Of a DNA stretch of 64,000 bases, positions 45,961 through 53,799 are shown piece by piece; the first letter of the stretch is position 1; the number at the start of each line of letters is the position of its first letter. Under the pieces are notes generated by a model. That model was not told where the DNA came from and ran no database searches. It worked only from the letters and a program-made list of their open reading frames with translations. The stretch is from Amycolatopsis jiangsuensis. Lineage in GTDB: Bacteria > Actinomycetota > Actinomycetes > Mycobacteriales > Pseudonocardiaceae. The stretch spans positions 5,296,501 to 5,360,500 of the forward strand of contig NZ_JACHMG010000001.1 of the NCBI RefSeq assembly GCF_014204865.1, given 5' to 3'. The position numbers were made by a program, and so were the translations under genes.

Positions 45961-46029
45961 GGTGTCCACTCCGGACAGTCTGGGCCGTTCGGGCCGTTCG
46001 GGCCGTTCGAACCGTCCGGAGTGGACGCC
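45961..46029. terminator. Bidirectional terminator with a repeat-filled loop
   Basis: GTCCACTCCGGAC (45964-45976) pairs exactly with GTCCGGAGTGGAC (46014-46026), extended by three more pairs including one G.U, for a 16-bp stem. The 37-base loop contains GGGCCGTTC three times in tandem. It exactly fills the gap between two convergent genes (45957 and 46030). Confidence 0.8.
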
Positions 46030-46560
46030 TCAGTCGTTCAGCTCGCCCTCGAGCAGGCTCATCAGGTACATGTCGTGGTACTTGCCGTCCTGGCCGCGGA
46101 AGCACTCGCGGTGCCGGCCGTCCTCGACGAAGCCGATCTTGCGGTACACGTGCCGGGCGCGTTCGTTCTCCGCGACCACCCACAGCGCGATCAGGTGCAG
46201 CCGCATCACGTTGAACCCGTAGCGGCACAACAGCTTCACTGCTTCGGTGCCGTAACCGCCGTCCCAGTAGTCCTTCTCGCCCAGGTAGACGTCCAGCTCC
46301 GCCCGGCCTTCCTGGGGATTGGCGTCCCGCAGGTCGATCACGCCGAGCAGCTTGCCGTCGGCGACCGCCTCGATGCCGAGCACAACCGCTTCGTAGGTGT
46401 TGGTCTTGCGCTCCTCGCACCGTTTGCGGAGCTGTGCCAGCGAGCGCGGGTAGTCGCTGTTCATCCACTGGCCGACCTCGTCGTCGTGCACCCAGCGGTA
46501 CAGCGATTCCGCGTCCGAGGGTTCCAGCGCCCGCAGCCGTACCAGCTTCCCCATGAGCAT
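46030..46560 (-). CDS. GNAT-family N-acetyltransferase (RimJ/RimL-like)
   Basis: 176 residues. VRLRALEPSDAESLYRWVHDDEVGQW is the usual start. The acetyl-CoA loop region is DVYLGEKDYWDGGYGTEAVKLL, followed by LIALWVVAENERARHVYRKIGFVEDGRHRECF. It acetylates an N-terminal amine or small-molecule amine; the substrate is not evident. ATG 46560 has GGGGGAG 4-5 bases upstream; ATG 46554 is an alternative. Confidence 0.9.
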   Translation of the reverse strand: MLMGKLVRLRALEPSDAESLYRWVHDDEVGQWMNSDYPRSLAQLRKRCEERKTNTYEAVVLGIEAVADGKLLGVIDLRDANPQEGRAELDVYLGEKDYWDGGYGTEAVKLLCRYGFNVMRLHLIALWVVAENERARHVYRKIGFVEDGRHRECFRGQDGKYHDMYLMSLLEGELND

Positions 46561-46570
46561 CCGCTCCCCC

Positions 46571-46948
46571 TCACTCTCGTTTCAGCATCAGGAAATCCGT
46601 GACGCCGACGAGGCCGAGGAACTGCCGTACCCCCGGCGGCATCGGTCCGCGGGTCTCATCATGCACGAGCTCCGGCTCGCGCACGCGGTATTTTCGGCCG
46701 CGCGTGATCACCTCCGCGCCACCGGCCGCGAGGACGTTGCGCACCCAGTCGGCATCCGGTCCGTAGGTGAGCGCGACGAGGAACCCGTCGTCGGTGCGGA
46801 AGACGTTGAGCGGCGTACGGAACTCGCGGCCGGAGCGGCGGCCGTGGTGCACCAGCAGGCCGAAGCCCGGAAGCACCCCGACGAACGGTTTCGTGACCCG
46901 GTTGGTGACCACGCGGTTGAAGCGGGCCACCCGTTCTGACAGCACCAT
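46571..46948 (-). CDS. Nitroreductase-family deazaflavin (F420)-dependent oxidoreductase-like protein
   Basis: 125 residues from ATG 46948. Split-barrel fold signature: LPGFGLLVHHGRRSGREFRTPLNVF then FLVALTYGPDADWVRNVLAAGG. This is the short DDN-like family that uses coenzyme F420 in actinobacteria. The substrate is unknown. The long upstream open frame to 47467 is antisense to the next gene and was excluded. Confidence 0.9.
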   Translation of the reverse strand: MVLSERVARFNRVVTNRVTKPFVGVLPGFGLLVHHGRRSGREFRTPLNVFRTDDGFLVALTYGPDADWVRNVLAAGGAEVITRGRKYRVREPELVHDETRGPMPPGVRQFLGLVGVTDFLMLKRE

Positions 46949-47060
46949 CGCGGCAGCATAATCCAACACGTGAAGAATTGCCCTCGCGACGGCGCCTGCC
47001 GGTACGCTTCGCCGGTCTGGTGGGATGGACGCCCACACGGAGCCGAGGCGGGGAGTGAGC

Positions 47061-47711
47061 ATGTCCGACGAGTGGCTGCTGCGGCAGGACCCGGAGTCGC
47101 CGGTGATCATCGCGCACGCACTGGTCGAAAACCCGCGTCGGCTGGCGTTCGCGGTCCTCGACGATGACGACGACTGGTTCGTCAGCGACGGCGCCGAGTT
47201 CGAGGAGGACATGGAGGTCAACCGGCAGCTGTTCGGCGCGATGAGCCTGCGTGAGGCGGTCGAGCTGCTGCCGCAGCTGACCGCACTGGCTTCGGTGCCG
47301 ACCGGCATGGCCGCGGACTGGGATCCCCGCCGCACCACGTGGCTGCTGAGTTCGGTCGCCGACTCCGACGACGCGTTCGAGGATCGCGCACTGCGTGAGG
47401 CCCGCATCGCCGCTTGGCCGCATCCGGGCTCCCCAGTGGAGGAAGCGCAGCTCAGCACCGGACTCACCGAAATCGCCGCCGGCCCCGGCGCGCCGTCCCG
47501 TGCGGTCCGTCAGGTGGTCCGCGAACCCGACGGCACCTGGCTGTTCGTCGGCTTCGAAGTCCCGGAGGCGGAGGATTTCGAGGTGGAAGGCCTGGAACTG
47601 GAACACGTCACCCGGCTGTACCCGGATGTCACGAGCGTGCTGCAAGCCGCCCCCGGCCAGGTCTTCGACCGCGCCGACCCGGCTGCGCCGTGGGAGCTGG
47701 TGGAGGGCTGA
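47061..47711 (+). CDS. Unrecognised acidic protein
   Basis: 216 residues from ATG 47061 behind GGGGAGTGAGC. Strongly acidic (VLDDDDDWFVSDGAEFEEDMEVN near residue 35). It has no signal peptide, membrane segment or catalytic motif. Many Asp and Glu residues, and a tandem-like layout of two similar halves is possible. I do not know the family. Confidence 0.8.
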   Translation: MSDEWLLRQDPESPVIIAHALVENPRRLAFAVLDDDDDWFVSDGAEFEEDMEVNRQLFGAMSLREAVELLPQLTALASVPTGMAADWDPRRTTWLLSSVADSDDAFEDRALREARIAAWPHPGSPVEEAQLSTGLTEIAAGPGAPSRAVRQVVREPDGTWLFVGFEVPEAEDFEVEGLELEHVTRLYPDVTSVLQAAPGQVFDRADPAAPWELVEG

Positions 47712-47731
47712 CCCACTCTGTCCACAAAGGA

Positions 47732-48310
47732 TTACTGGTAGTACGGCTGGGTTTCGTCCGGCCGTGCGCGTACGACATCGATCCCCGGCTCGCCGAGCAA
47801 CGCCTCCATCGCTTCGGCCGCACCCCCGATCCCAGCCCAGTGCGGATCGACGTCACTGGCGAAACACCAGCGCCGATCCCCCGGCCAGACGAACGCAGGC
47901 GGATGCCCGCCGTTGAAAACGTCCTCCCACCCGTCCAGGTCCGAGAGGCTGCCCCGAAAAAGCGCGTCGCGACGATACGGAAGAACCACCCCGCCTTCGC
48001 GAGCCTCCGGCGGTAACCGTACGTCGGAATACCCTTCCCACACACAGAAGTAGCACTCGTCGGACGCCGAAGTGAACCGCCCGAGCACCCGCAGCGCCCG
48101 CCGCGCCTGCTCGATCTCGGACGCGTGCCCCTCCGGAACCCGGACGTCCGTCTCGTGCTGCCCATCTCGCACCGGATCCGGAATGAACCGAAGCCGCGCA
48201 TACGCCCCATAGCCCCCCGGCCCGAAGGCGATCTTCTGGAATTCCGGCGTATCAGCCCGCACGAGCCACTCCGCCGGACTGATGTCGGGTTGGTACTGGA
48301 TGGCCACCAC
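47732..48310 (-). CDS. Unrecognised conserved-type cytosolic protein
   Basis: 192 residues from GTG 48310 (VVAIQYQPDISPAEWLV), with a second GTG directly after. The upstream part of the open frame runs through the partial tRNA sequence and cannot be coding. Segments such as DECYFCVWEGYSDVRLP and VWPGDRRWCFASDVDPHW are rich in aromatic residues. Function unknown. It is the last chromosomal gene before the integrative element. Confidence 0.78.
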   Translation of the reverse strand: MVAIQYQPDISPAEWLVRADTPEFQKIAFGPGGYGAYARLRFIPDPVRDGQHETDVRVPEGHASEIEQARRALRVLGRFTSASDECYFCVWEGYSDVRLPPEAREGGVVLPYRRDALFRGSLSDLDGWEDVFNGGHPPAFVWPGDRRWCFASDVDPHWAGIGGAAEAMEALLGEPGIDVVRARPDETQPYYQ

Positions 48311-48384
48311 CCCAGTCTGCCCCGGCGGGATCCTGGTGGGAAACGAAAAAACCCGGACCTGGATATCGGCCCGGGCAATTCGTG

Positions 48385-48426
48385 GAGCGGATGACGGGAA
48401 TCGAACCCGCGTATTCAGCTTGGGAA
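48385..48426. repeat. Left attachment-site copy (3' tRNA-Gly fragment)
   Basis: 42 bp identical to 60328-60369. On the minus strand it carries the anticodon-loop-to-acceptor part of tRNA-Gly, but the sequence 5' of it does not form the rest of a tRNA, so it is an att remnant and not a gene. Confidence 0.93.
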
Positions 48427-48511
48427 TCAAGTGGATCATGCCGGAAGGCGGCTCTGACCTGCGGTGCGAGGTGTCCTCGGGGTGCCACTGTTGACCGTGG
48501 TTGACCGCCCC

Positions 48512-48532
48512 TAATGGCCCGTGGATGGCCCG
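48512..48532 (+). promoter_or_regulatory. Putative integrase arm-type sites, left end
   Basis: TAATGGCCCG (48512-48521) and GGATGGCCCG (48523-48532), 11 bp apart start to start. The same pair with the same spacing and orientation is at 60232-60252 near the other end. GTTGACC copies at 48490 and 48500 also recur at 60261. Confidence 0.55.
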
Positions 48533-48597
48533 ACTGGCGTCCCCTCATGCCTCCACCCTCTGAGGTGATCTCCTCGCGGCGCGGGTTCATCCCTGCC

Positions 48598-48757
48598 GGG
48601 CCGGGTGGTGCCGGGCAAGGGTCTGCCGGAGGCCGCGAAGCGCCCTTGCCCGGTGCGGCCCGGTCTGGCTGCCCTTGGGCGCGCCGCGAGGAGGTCACCG
48701 GACCGCTCCTCCCCCTGATCTCTGAAGCGGTGTCGGGGTCCGGGGCAGAGCCCCGGA
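48598..48757. repeat. Inverted repeats in the non-coding left end of the AICE
   Basis: The 440-bp stretch from the att site to the terminator has no supported gene. It holds an 11-bp inverted repeat (CCGGGCAAGGG at 48611-48621 with CCCTTGCCCGG at 48643-48653) and a tight hairpin TCCGGGGC-AGA-GCCCCGGA at 48739-48757. These could be transcription ends or recognition structures for transfer or replication proteins. Confidence 0.55.
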
Positions 48758-48872
48758 AAGAGGGATTGTGTTGCGACACACCCGGACGCAGGCTTGATTC
48801 CACAGTGCGCTGAAGGCATGGTGGTGGTAGTGGACTGAACCGAGCCGATACGTCGGTGTAGGCCCACGCTCA

Positions 48873-48900
48873 CCCCCTGTTAACGCAGGGGGTTTCTTTT
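48873..48900 (+). terminator. Intrinsic terminator with U-tract
   Basis: CCCCCTG-TTAACG-CAGGGGG followed by TTTCTTTT: a classic rho-independent terminator reading rightward, unusual for this GC-rich genome. It abuts the stop of the leftward DUF3800 gene and would block transcription entering the cargo from the chromosome side. Confidence 0.8.
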
Positions 48901-49666
48901 AGTTGGGCCAGGACACAATTCCGTTGTGCTCTCCTGTGCCCATTGACCTTGCCAACTGATTAGCTGGTGCATGTCGGGCTCCACCCAACTCGTCCCACAT
49001 GCCCTCGTGACAGACAGCGAAACGGTGTCGCGGTGGCGGATACAGTCGACGATAAGCTGCGAAAGCTGCGAGGTCAGCCAACTGTACAAAGTACGACTGG
49101 TCACTTTGCCGCGGAACCGGATCATCTATGAGTAGCCGTGCAGGGAGCCGGAACCGGCCAGTTCCGAAGGCACTGCCTGCCGTGTTCGCCCTGCGTGCCT
49201 TGCGCGCGACACCCCGGATGTTCAACGAGTCACCCTCATCGTGCACCACCATCATGGGGAGGTCGTTGGTCGTGGAGTGTCGCTCGATCCGCTGCAGGAG
49301 AAATTCCCACGCGACGTCACGCGGGTTCATGCTTCTCTTCAGAATTAGGTCCTTTCTAACCACCACTGCAAAGACTTTCACCGGTAGCTTCGCGGCCAGG
49401 CGCATGTGCTGGCGGTAGATGACCCGTCGTTGCCTCTCTCCCATTTGGAGACGTTTAAGAGGCCCGCCGCCTCTGAGAAGGTAATTAGCCTTGATCTCGT
49501 CGCGAACGCGGATACCGAACCTCGCACGGATGAACCTCCGGAAGCCCAGGAAGGCGTCGAAGGCAGCTGGCCAGCGTGCATCTTCGATTAGGACGCACCC
49601 AAGTGTGTATGTGCGAGACCCTCCGTAGCCTGCGTCTCCCGACTCGTCGACGTACGCGATCTCCAT
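48899..49666 (-). CDS. DUF3800-domain protein
   Basis: 255 residues from ATG 49666. Starts MEIAYVDESGDAGYGG, the hallmark Asp-Glu-Ser-Gly of DUF3800, with later conserved patches MMVVHDEGDS and SYFVQLADLAAFAAYRRL. The acidic residues suggest a nuclease- or RNase H-like fold, but this is inference. DUF3800 genes are frequent in mobile elements. It is divergent from the Pycsar operon across a 355-bp gap and could be a separate cargo gene or an accessory. The in-frame extension to 49864 lacks coding character. Confidence 0.85.
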   Translation of the reverse strand: MEIAYVDESGDAGYGGSRTYTLGCVLIEDARWPAAFDAFLGFRRFIRARFGIRVRDEIKANYLLRGGGPLKRLQMGERQRRVIYRQHMRLAAKLPVKVFAVVVRKDLILKRSMNPRDVAWEFLLQRIERHSTTNDLPMMVVHDEGDSLNIRGVARKARRANTAGSAFGTGRFRLPARLLIDDPVPRQSDQSYFVQLADLAAFAAYRRLYPPPRHRFAVCHEGMWDELGGARHAPANQLARSMGTGEHNGIVSWPN

Positions 49667-50021
49667 GCAACGATGATCACACGGCACCGAGCCACCGAGC
49701 GAGGTCCGTTCGAGTACTGGTCGCGGGGCGGCTGAAGACGTGCAAGCCCGGGTCGGCGGCCGAAGCGGAGCGGCAGGCCGACCGACCCGGCGGCGCGCTC
49801 GCGCGCCGCCCTTGATCCCATAGAGCCAAATTCGGCAATGCAGATCGAGGGACGTATACATCAAGGGCCGACGCCAGGCGACACCGGTAAACCTCCACGA
49901 TTTGTCGGTAATTTTCCAAGCTTACAGCGAGGTGCGCACCGATGAACACCGGAAGTAACAGTTACAGCGTGCACCCCGATTCACACCGCAGTGATCACCA
50001 ACCGAGAGAGGCATAGCACCG
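49667..50021. promoter_or_regulatory. Divergent promoter region of DUF3800 and Pycsar genes
   Basis: 355 bp without a supported gene and clearly less GC-rich than the chromosome. TTACAGCG occurs at 49922 and again at 49962, each followed by GTGC/GCACC-containing sequence, a possible pair of regulator sites 40 bp apart. A GAGAGAGG ribosome-binding site precedes ATG 50022. Confidence 0.5.
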
Positions 50022-50720
50022 ATGGGACTCAAAGAAGACGTTGAGGCTGGGGTGAAGGGAGTTCTAGCCCCCGCATGGGAAAGACGAAACGGTCAAGTCG
50101 TTCCAGAAACAGAAGACATCGCTCTCAAAAACGGCGCAGTCGATATCGACGCTACCTACTTGTATGCCGACATGGCCGACTCCACCGGCCTAGCGCAACG
50201 ACACAAAGATTCGGCCGTAGCCAAAGTAATCCGATCCTACCTGAATGCCGCAACTCGGATTATCAGGTATCATGGTGGCGCAATCAGAAGCTTCGACGGT
50301 GACCGCGTTATGGGGATTTTCATTGGTGACGGTAAAAATTCAACCGCGACGAAGGCCGCCCTGCAGATAACGTGGGCTGTTCAAAGCGTCATCAATCCCG
50401 CGCTAAAGGCGAAGTGGACCGACCTCCAATGGGCAATGAAGCATGGAATCGGAATCGACACAGGAAGCGCCATGCTTGTGCGAGGCGGTGTTCACGGTCA
50501 GAACGACATTGTGTCTATTGGCAGCGCACCCAATATCGCTGCAAAGTTGAGCGACATTCGTAGTTCACGATCGATTAACATCTCGAAAGCGGTGTACGAC
50601 AAACTCAACGAGAAGTCTAAATACAGCTCCGGTGTCGACATGTGGACCAAAGAAGGGCAGAAGGAGATTGGTGGAAAGTTGGTGACCTACTACGGCTCGT
50701 CATACCACTGGAAGCCCTGA
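50022..50720 (+). CDS. pycC: Pycsar pyrimidine nucleotide cyclase (PycC-type)
   Basis: 232-residue class III nucleotidyl cyclase. YLYADMADSTGLAQRH contains the first metal Asp (Asp50), and SFDGDRVMGIFIGD the second (Asp94 region). HGIGIDTGSAMLVRGG and IGSAPNIAAKLSD are typical of the compact cyclases that make cCMP or cUMP on phage infection (Pycsar, Tal and colleagues). Base preference cannot be read from sequence. Its stop overlaps the start of the membrane effector gene (TGATG), the standard two-gene layout. Codon use is AT-richer than the neighbours, pointing to recent transfer. Confidence 0.88.
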   Translation: MGLKEDVEAGVKGVLAPAWERRNGQVVPETEDIALKNGAVDIDATYLYADMADSTGLAQRHKDSAVAKVIRSYLNAATRIIRYHGGAIRSFDGDRVMGIFIGDGKNSTATKAALQITWAVQSVINPALKAKWTDLQWAMKHGIGIDTGSAMLVRGGVHGQNDIVSIGSAPNIAAKLSDIRSSRSINISKAVYDKLNEKSKYSSGVDMWTKEGQKEIGGKLVTYYGSSYHWKP

Positions 50721-51262
50721 TGCGCCGTCGCGTCCATACGCCCCTCAAGGGCACCTCAGCCGATGACGAAAAGCTGCGATTGGCAATAGATTCGGCATGG
50801 AAGATTCACGCAACATTGGCCGATTGGACCGGTAAGGTCGACACAAAAGCCTCTTTTTGCTTCGCAGTCGAGTCCGCCGCGCTCGCAACCGTCACCACAC
50901 TGGCAACAAACGGTAGATTTTTTAGCAATCGAGAACATTGGCTACAAGGATGGGTCTTCGGGGCAGGAATACTTCTCTTAATTCTAGCGTCCCTGTCGGC
51001 GGCCATGGTGGTCCGCCCGCGGCTGCGCCGAAAAAAGATGAAAAGTGAATGGAGAGAAAATTACATTTACTTTGGCCACTTGCAACACTGGGACCCAAAA
51101 CTCCTAGAAGAAACCCTCCGAAAGTCGGAGCCACTTCCTGTACTTGCAGCTCAATTGGTTAACATGAGCAAAATAGCGTGGCGCAAACACCTCATGGTGC
51201 AAATTTCGTTGACACTCGGCCTTCTGGGGCTCGGCTTTCTGGGCGTCAGCATCCTCATCTAG
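50720..51262 (+). CDS. pycTM: Pycsar membrane effector (PycTM-type)
   Basis: 180 residues from ATG 50720. N-terminal region AIDSAWKIHATLADWTGKVDTKAS is the family signature (the DTKAS start of the first helix). Membrane helices at about residues 46-63, 80-101 and 161-180 (QISLTLGLLGLGFLGVSILI). PycTM effectors bind the cyclic pyrimidine nucleotide and disrupt the inner membrane, killing or arresting the infected cell (established for the family). It is coupled to the cyclase by a one-base overlap and ends 12 bp before the convergent phosphotransferase gene. Confidence 0.87.
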   Translation: MRRRVHTPLKGTSADDEKLRLAIDSAWKIHATLADWTGKVDTKASFCFAVESAALATVTTLATNGRFFSNREHWLQGWVFGAGILLLILASLSAAMVVRPRLRRKKMKSEWRENYIYFGHLQHWDPKLLEETLRKSEPLPVLAAQLVNMSKIAWRKHLMVQISLTLGLLGLGFLGVSILI

Positions 51263-51274
51263 CTCGTGTGAAGC

Positions 51275-52087
51275 TCAGACACGGGAGGCATGGGCGACGA
51301 CAGCCCACTTGGCGATTCTGCCTAGTACGAGCCTATCCGCGTTGCCCAGGTTTAGTTCGGCAACGGACGACGACAGGATGTTGTTGAGCTTGTAGGCCAT
51401 CACGGCTGCGTCGTACTCGGGTTCGCCTTGCATGCCGCGGGGGTCGATGAGCTTCCAGCGGTTGCCGGGGCCTGTGAGGACGTTCCAGGGTGAGGCGTCG
51501 CCGTGGCAGAGGCCGGGGCGCATGTCTGCGGCGAGGTCGTCGAGGAGTTCGAGAGCGCGGACGCGTTCGGCCTTTGGGGCTACCTGCTCGCCTGCTGGCA
51601 GCTCGGTGAGGTTGTCGTCGCTGAGGCGGTCGCGGAGCCAATCGGTGATCAGCGGCAGGTCCGGCGAAGGGGCAGGTTGGCCCACCATCGCTCGGAGGGG
51701 ACGGGTCAGGGCGTCGAAGTCGAGGGTTGCCGGGTCGGCGTCGGCGAGTGGGGTGCCGGGGGTGACCTGCTCCATGACCGTCCATGAGCCGGTGTCGGTG
51801 CTGGTCGTGAGGTGAATCTTGGGGCCTACGTCGAGGCGGCCCAGGGCCTTGGCGACGACGGCTTGTTTGAGGGCTTGCGGGTCGGGTGTGGCTCGGAAGA
51901 TGAGGGGGCCGCTCGGGCTGGTCGCTGACACGACGAAGGCGTATCGAGCTGGTAGGACGCGCTGGGGTGTGGCCGAGTGCTGGCGGGTCAGTGCGTCGAG
52001 TTCGGGGCCGATGGTGGTCAGCCAGGCGTCCGCGCGGTCGGGCCATCGCGCTCGGACGGAGCTGGCGAGGACCTCCGGAACCTTCAC
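51275..52087 (-). CDS. Aminoglycoside-phosphotransferase-fold kinase
   Basis: 270 residues from GTG 52087. Kinase motifs: LCHGDASPWNVL (His195, Asp197, Asn202) and LIDPRG (Asp215). The N-lobe lacks an obvious glycine loop, but FRATPDPQALKQAV fits the nucleotide-binding lysine region. It phosphorylates an unknown small molecule; antibiotic resistance is possible but not shown. Third gene of a GntR-HAD-kinase operon (GTGA overlap with HAD), a frequent cargo trio in actinobacterial AICEs. Confidence 0.86.
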   Translation of the reverse strand: MKVPEVLASSVRARWPDRADAWLTTIGPELDALTRQHSATPQRVLPARYAFVVSATSPSGPLIFRATPDPQALKQAVVAKALGRLDVGPKIHLTTSTDTGSWTVMEQVTPGTPLADADPATLDFDALTRPLRAMVGQPAPSPDLPLITDWLRDRLSDDNLTELPAGEQVAPKAERVRALELLDDLAADMRPGLCHGDASPWNVLTGPGNRWKLIDPRGMQGEPEYDAAVMAYKLNNILSSSVAELNLGNADRLVLGRIAKWAVVAHASRV

Positions 52088-52755
52088 GGCACTGCGACCA
52101 GCTCGGTCAATACGTCGGTGATCGCGTCGGCTTCGGCGCGGGTGAAGCGCTCGCGCTTGCCTGGTTTATTGGCGTAGCCGATCACGCGGACGCCTGCGGC
52201 CTTGGCTGCTTCGACGTCGGTCAGGGAGTCGCCGACGAAGACGCAACGCTCCGCCGGGATCGCGAGTGCTCGCACGGCCTGGTTCAGGAGGTACGGGCTC
52301 GGCTTGAGGAGTCCGACATCGGCGTTCTCGCGGGCGGACACGACGTCGACGAGCGGGCGGATGCCGTGAAAGTCGAGGTAGGTGCTGATCGCGGCGGCGC
52401 TGTTGTTGCTCACGATCGCCAGCGGCCGGCCGGAAGCGTGCCACGCCTGGATGAGTTCGTGTGCGCCCTCGGTCGTTTCGGCGGTGGTCATGGCCTCAAC
52501 CTCGTGCGCGGTGAACGCGGCCTCGACGTAGCGGGCGTCGTCCTCGCTGAGGGAGGCGGCGTACTTCAGCACCGCGAACGGGTCGCTGCTGGTGGCCACT
52601 GATCCGGGGAAGTCGGTGTGTCCGGCGTCGGCGAGGACGGAGCGGAGCTGATCGGCAACCACGGTGGCGGGAAGTCCGGCGAACACCGAGCACACCGGGC
52701 CGTCGAAGTCGAGGAAGAGCGCGGCGGCCTGGTCGAGCAGCTCCGCGGCTGTCAT
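52084..52755 (-). CDS. HAD-family hydrolase
   Basis: 223 residues. HAD motif I LFLDFDGPVCS (nucleophile Asp16, acid Asp18), motif II IVSNNSA, motif III Lys in LLKPSPY, motif IV CVFVGDSLTDVEAAKAAG. A helical cap of the C1 type lies after motif I. Likely a small-molecule phosphatase. It overlaps both neighbours by 4 bp. Confidence 0.9.
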   Translation of the reverse strand: MTAAELLDQAAALFLDFDGPVCSVFAGLPATVVADQLRSVLADAGHTDFPGSVATSSDPFAVLKYAASLSEDDARYVEAAFTAHEVEAMTTAETTEGAHELIQAWHASGRPLAIVSNNSAAAISTYLDFHGIRPLVDVVSARENADVGLLKPSPYLLNQAVRALAIPAERCVFVGDSLTDVEAAKAAGVRVIGYANKPGKRERFTRAEADAITDVLTELVAVP

Positions 52756-53594
52756 CGCCGGAAATCCTTACCGATGCTCGACCACATGCTCTCGAACCAG
52801 GTCCGCGCCTGCTCGACGTACTGCGAACCGGTCGATGTGTCGTCGTCGTTCGCCGAGTGATGGAACAGGATCGCGTCCTTGCCCATGAGGTCGTACATGG
52901 CCTCGGTCTGACCGTCGTAGCTGATGACGTGCTCACGCACCGGGTAGAAGCCGAAGAACGCTTCCTCGTCGTTGATCAGGTAGAGCTTGAAGGTCGGCGG
53001 CACGTTGTGCACACGGATCTCCGCCGACGCCTCGTTGATCAAGCCCAGGTCCGCTAGCTCGGTGATCGAGTCGACGATCGCGAGCGTGTTGCGGCGCATG
53101 ATCTCGTCTGCGCGCTTGCGGAAGACCGGGCTGTCGGCGCGCTCGTCCACCGTGACCGGGAGCGTCCACGGTTGCGAAGGGTCGGGCACGAGCAGACGGA
53201 CCCGGATCGACTCCGGGCGAAGTCGACCGATCCGGATCTTGTCCAGGGGTTCAGCAATGACGCCGTGCAGGGTCTCCCCCGAGAACCCGGCGAAGTCGAC
53301 TGTCACGTGTTGCGCCTCGAACGCGCGCTCGATGTGCGGCCGTAGGCCGATGGGGCGTTCGGTGCGCTCTCGGACGAAGACGCCGCTGCCTTGGCGAGAG
53401 ACGATGAGCCCTTCTTCGCGTAGTTCACGCAGGGCGTTCTGAACGGTCATCGGGGCGACGCTGTAGGTCTTCGCCAGCTCGTTCCGCGAGGGCAGCTTGT
53501 CGCCGGGGCTGAACTTCTTGGTCAGGATTGCAGCGCGGAGAGCGTTCGCCACCTGCACATATGGCGGCCTCGGGTCGTCCGGGTCGAGTGGCAC
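52752..53594 (-). CDS. GntR-family transcriptional regulator
   Basis: 280 residues from GTG 53594. Winged helix: PPYVQVANALRAAILTKKFSPGDKLPSRNELAKTY, then VAPMTVQNALRELREEGLIVSRQGSGVFV. The C-terminal part (about 90-280) has no clear UTRA signature that I can confirm. It heads the HAD-kinase operon and faces the AICE backbone genes across a 205-bp divergent region full of repeats, so it may control both cargo and transfer genes (KorSA-like role, inference). Confidence 0.88.
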   Translation of the reverse strand: MPLDPDDPRPPYVQVANALRAAILTKKFSPGDKLPSRNELAKTYSVAPMTVQNALRELREEGLIVSRQGSGVFVRERTERPIGLRPHIERAFEAQHVTVDFAGFSGETLHGVIAEPLDKIRIGRLRPESIRVRLLVPDPSQPWTLPVTVDERADSPVFRKRADEIMRRNTLAIVDSITELADLGLINEASAEIRVHNVPPTFKLYLINDEEAFFGFYPVREHVISYDGQTEAMYDLMGKDAILFHHSANDDDTSTGSQYVEQARTWFESMWSSIGKDFRR

Positions 53595-53619
53595 GACGCT
53601 GCCTCGCTTCCTGCGGATC

Positions 53620-53696
53620 TACTGACTTACTGAGTTACTGACACTCACAGTGTCCCGCATCGCGATACAACCCGTCTAGGCCAGCTAGTCGCCTAG
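53620..53696. promoter_or_regulatory. Repeat sites upstream of the GntR gene
   Basis: TACTGA occurs three times with an 8-bp period (53620, 53628, 53636). Further on, CTAGGC (53676-53681) and GCCTAG (53691-53696) form an inverted repeat with a 9-bp spacer. Both lie in the divergent region and are candidate operators for the element's GntR proteins. Confidence 0.55.
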
Positions 53697-53712
53697 CCTG
53701 ATTCCCTCTTGC

Positions 53713-53741
53713 TTGACTTGTCTAGCCAGGCTGGCTAACCT
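53713..53741 (+). promoter_or_regulatory. Promoter with embedded operator for the AICE backbone operon
   Basis: -35 TTGACT (53713-53718), 17-bp spacer, -10 TAACCT (53736-53741). The spacer is filled by the perfect palindrome TAGCCAG-G-CTGGCTA (53723-53737), which would place a repressor directly over RNA polymerase. It drives the rightward transfer and replication genes. Confidence 0.7.
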
Positions 53742-53799
53742 AGGAGGGTCAGCCACGATAGGCAGCGCCGAGCAAGGCGCCGACCAGGAGGAACAGGCA

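Noticed and set aside
48385..48460. A second tRNA-Gly gene at the left att site
   Set aside because: Only the 3' 42 bp match; the 5' half cannot form the D arm or acceptor stem.
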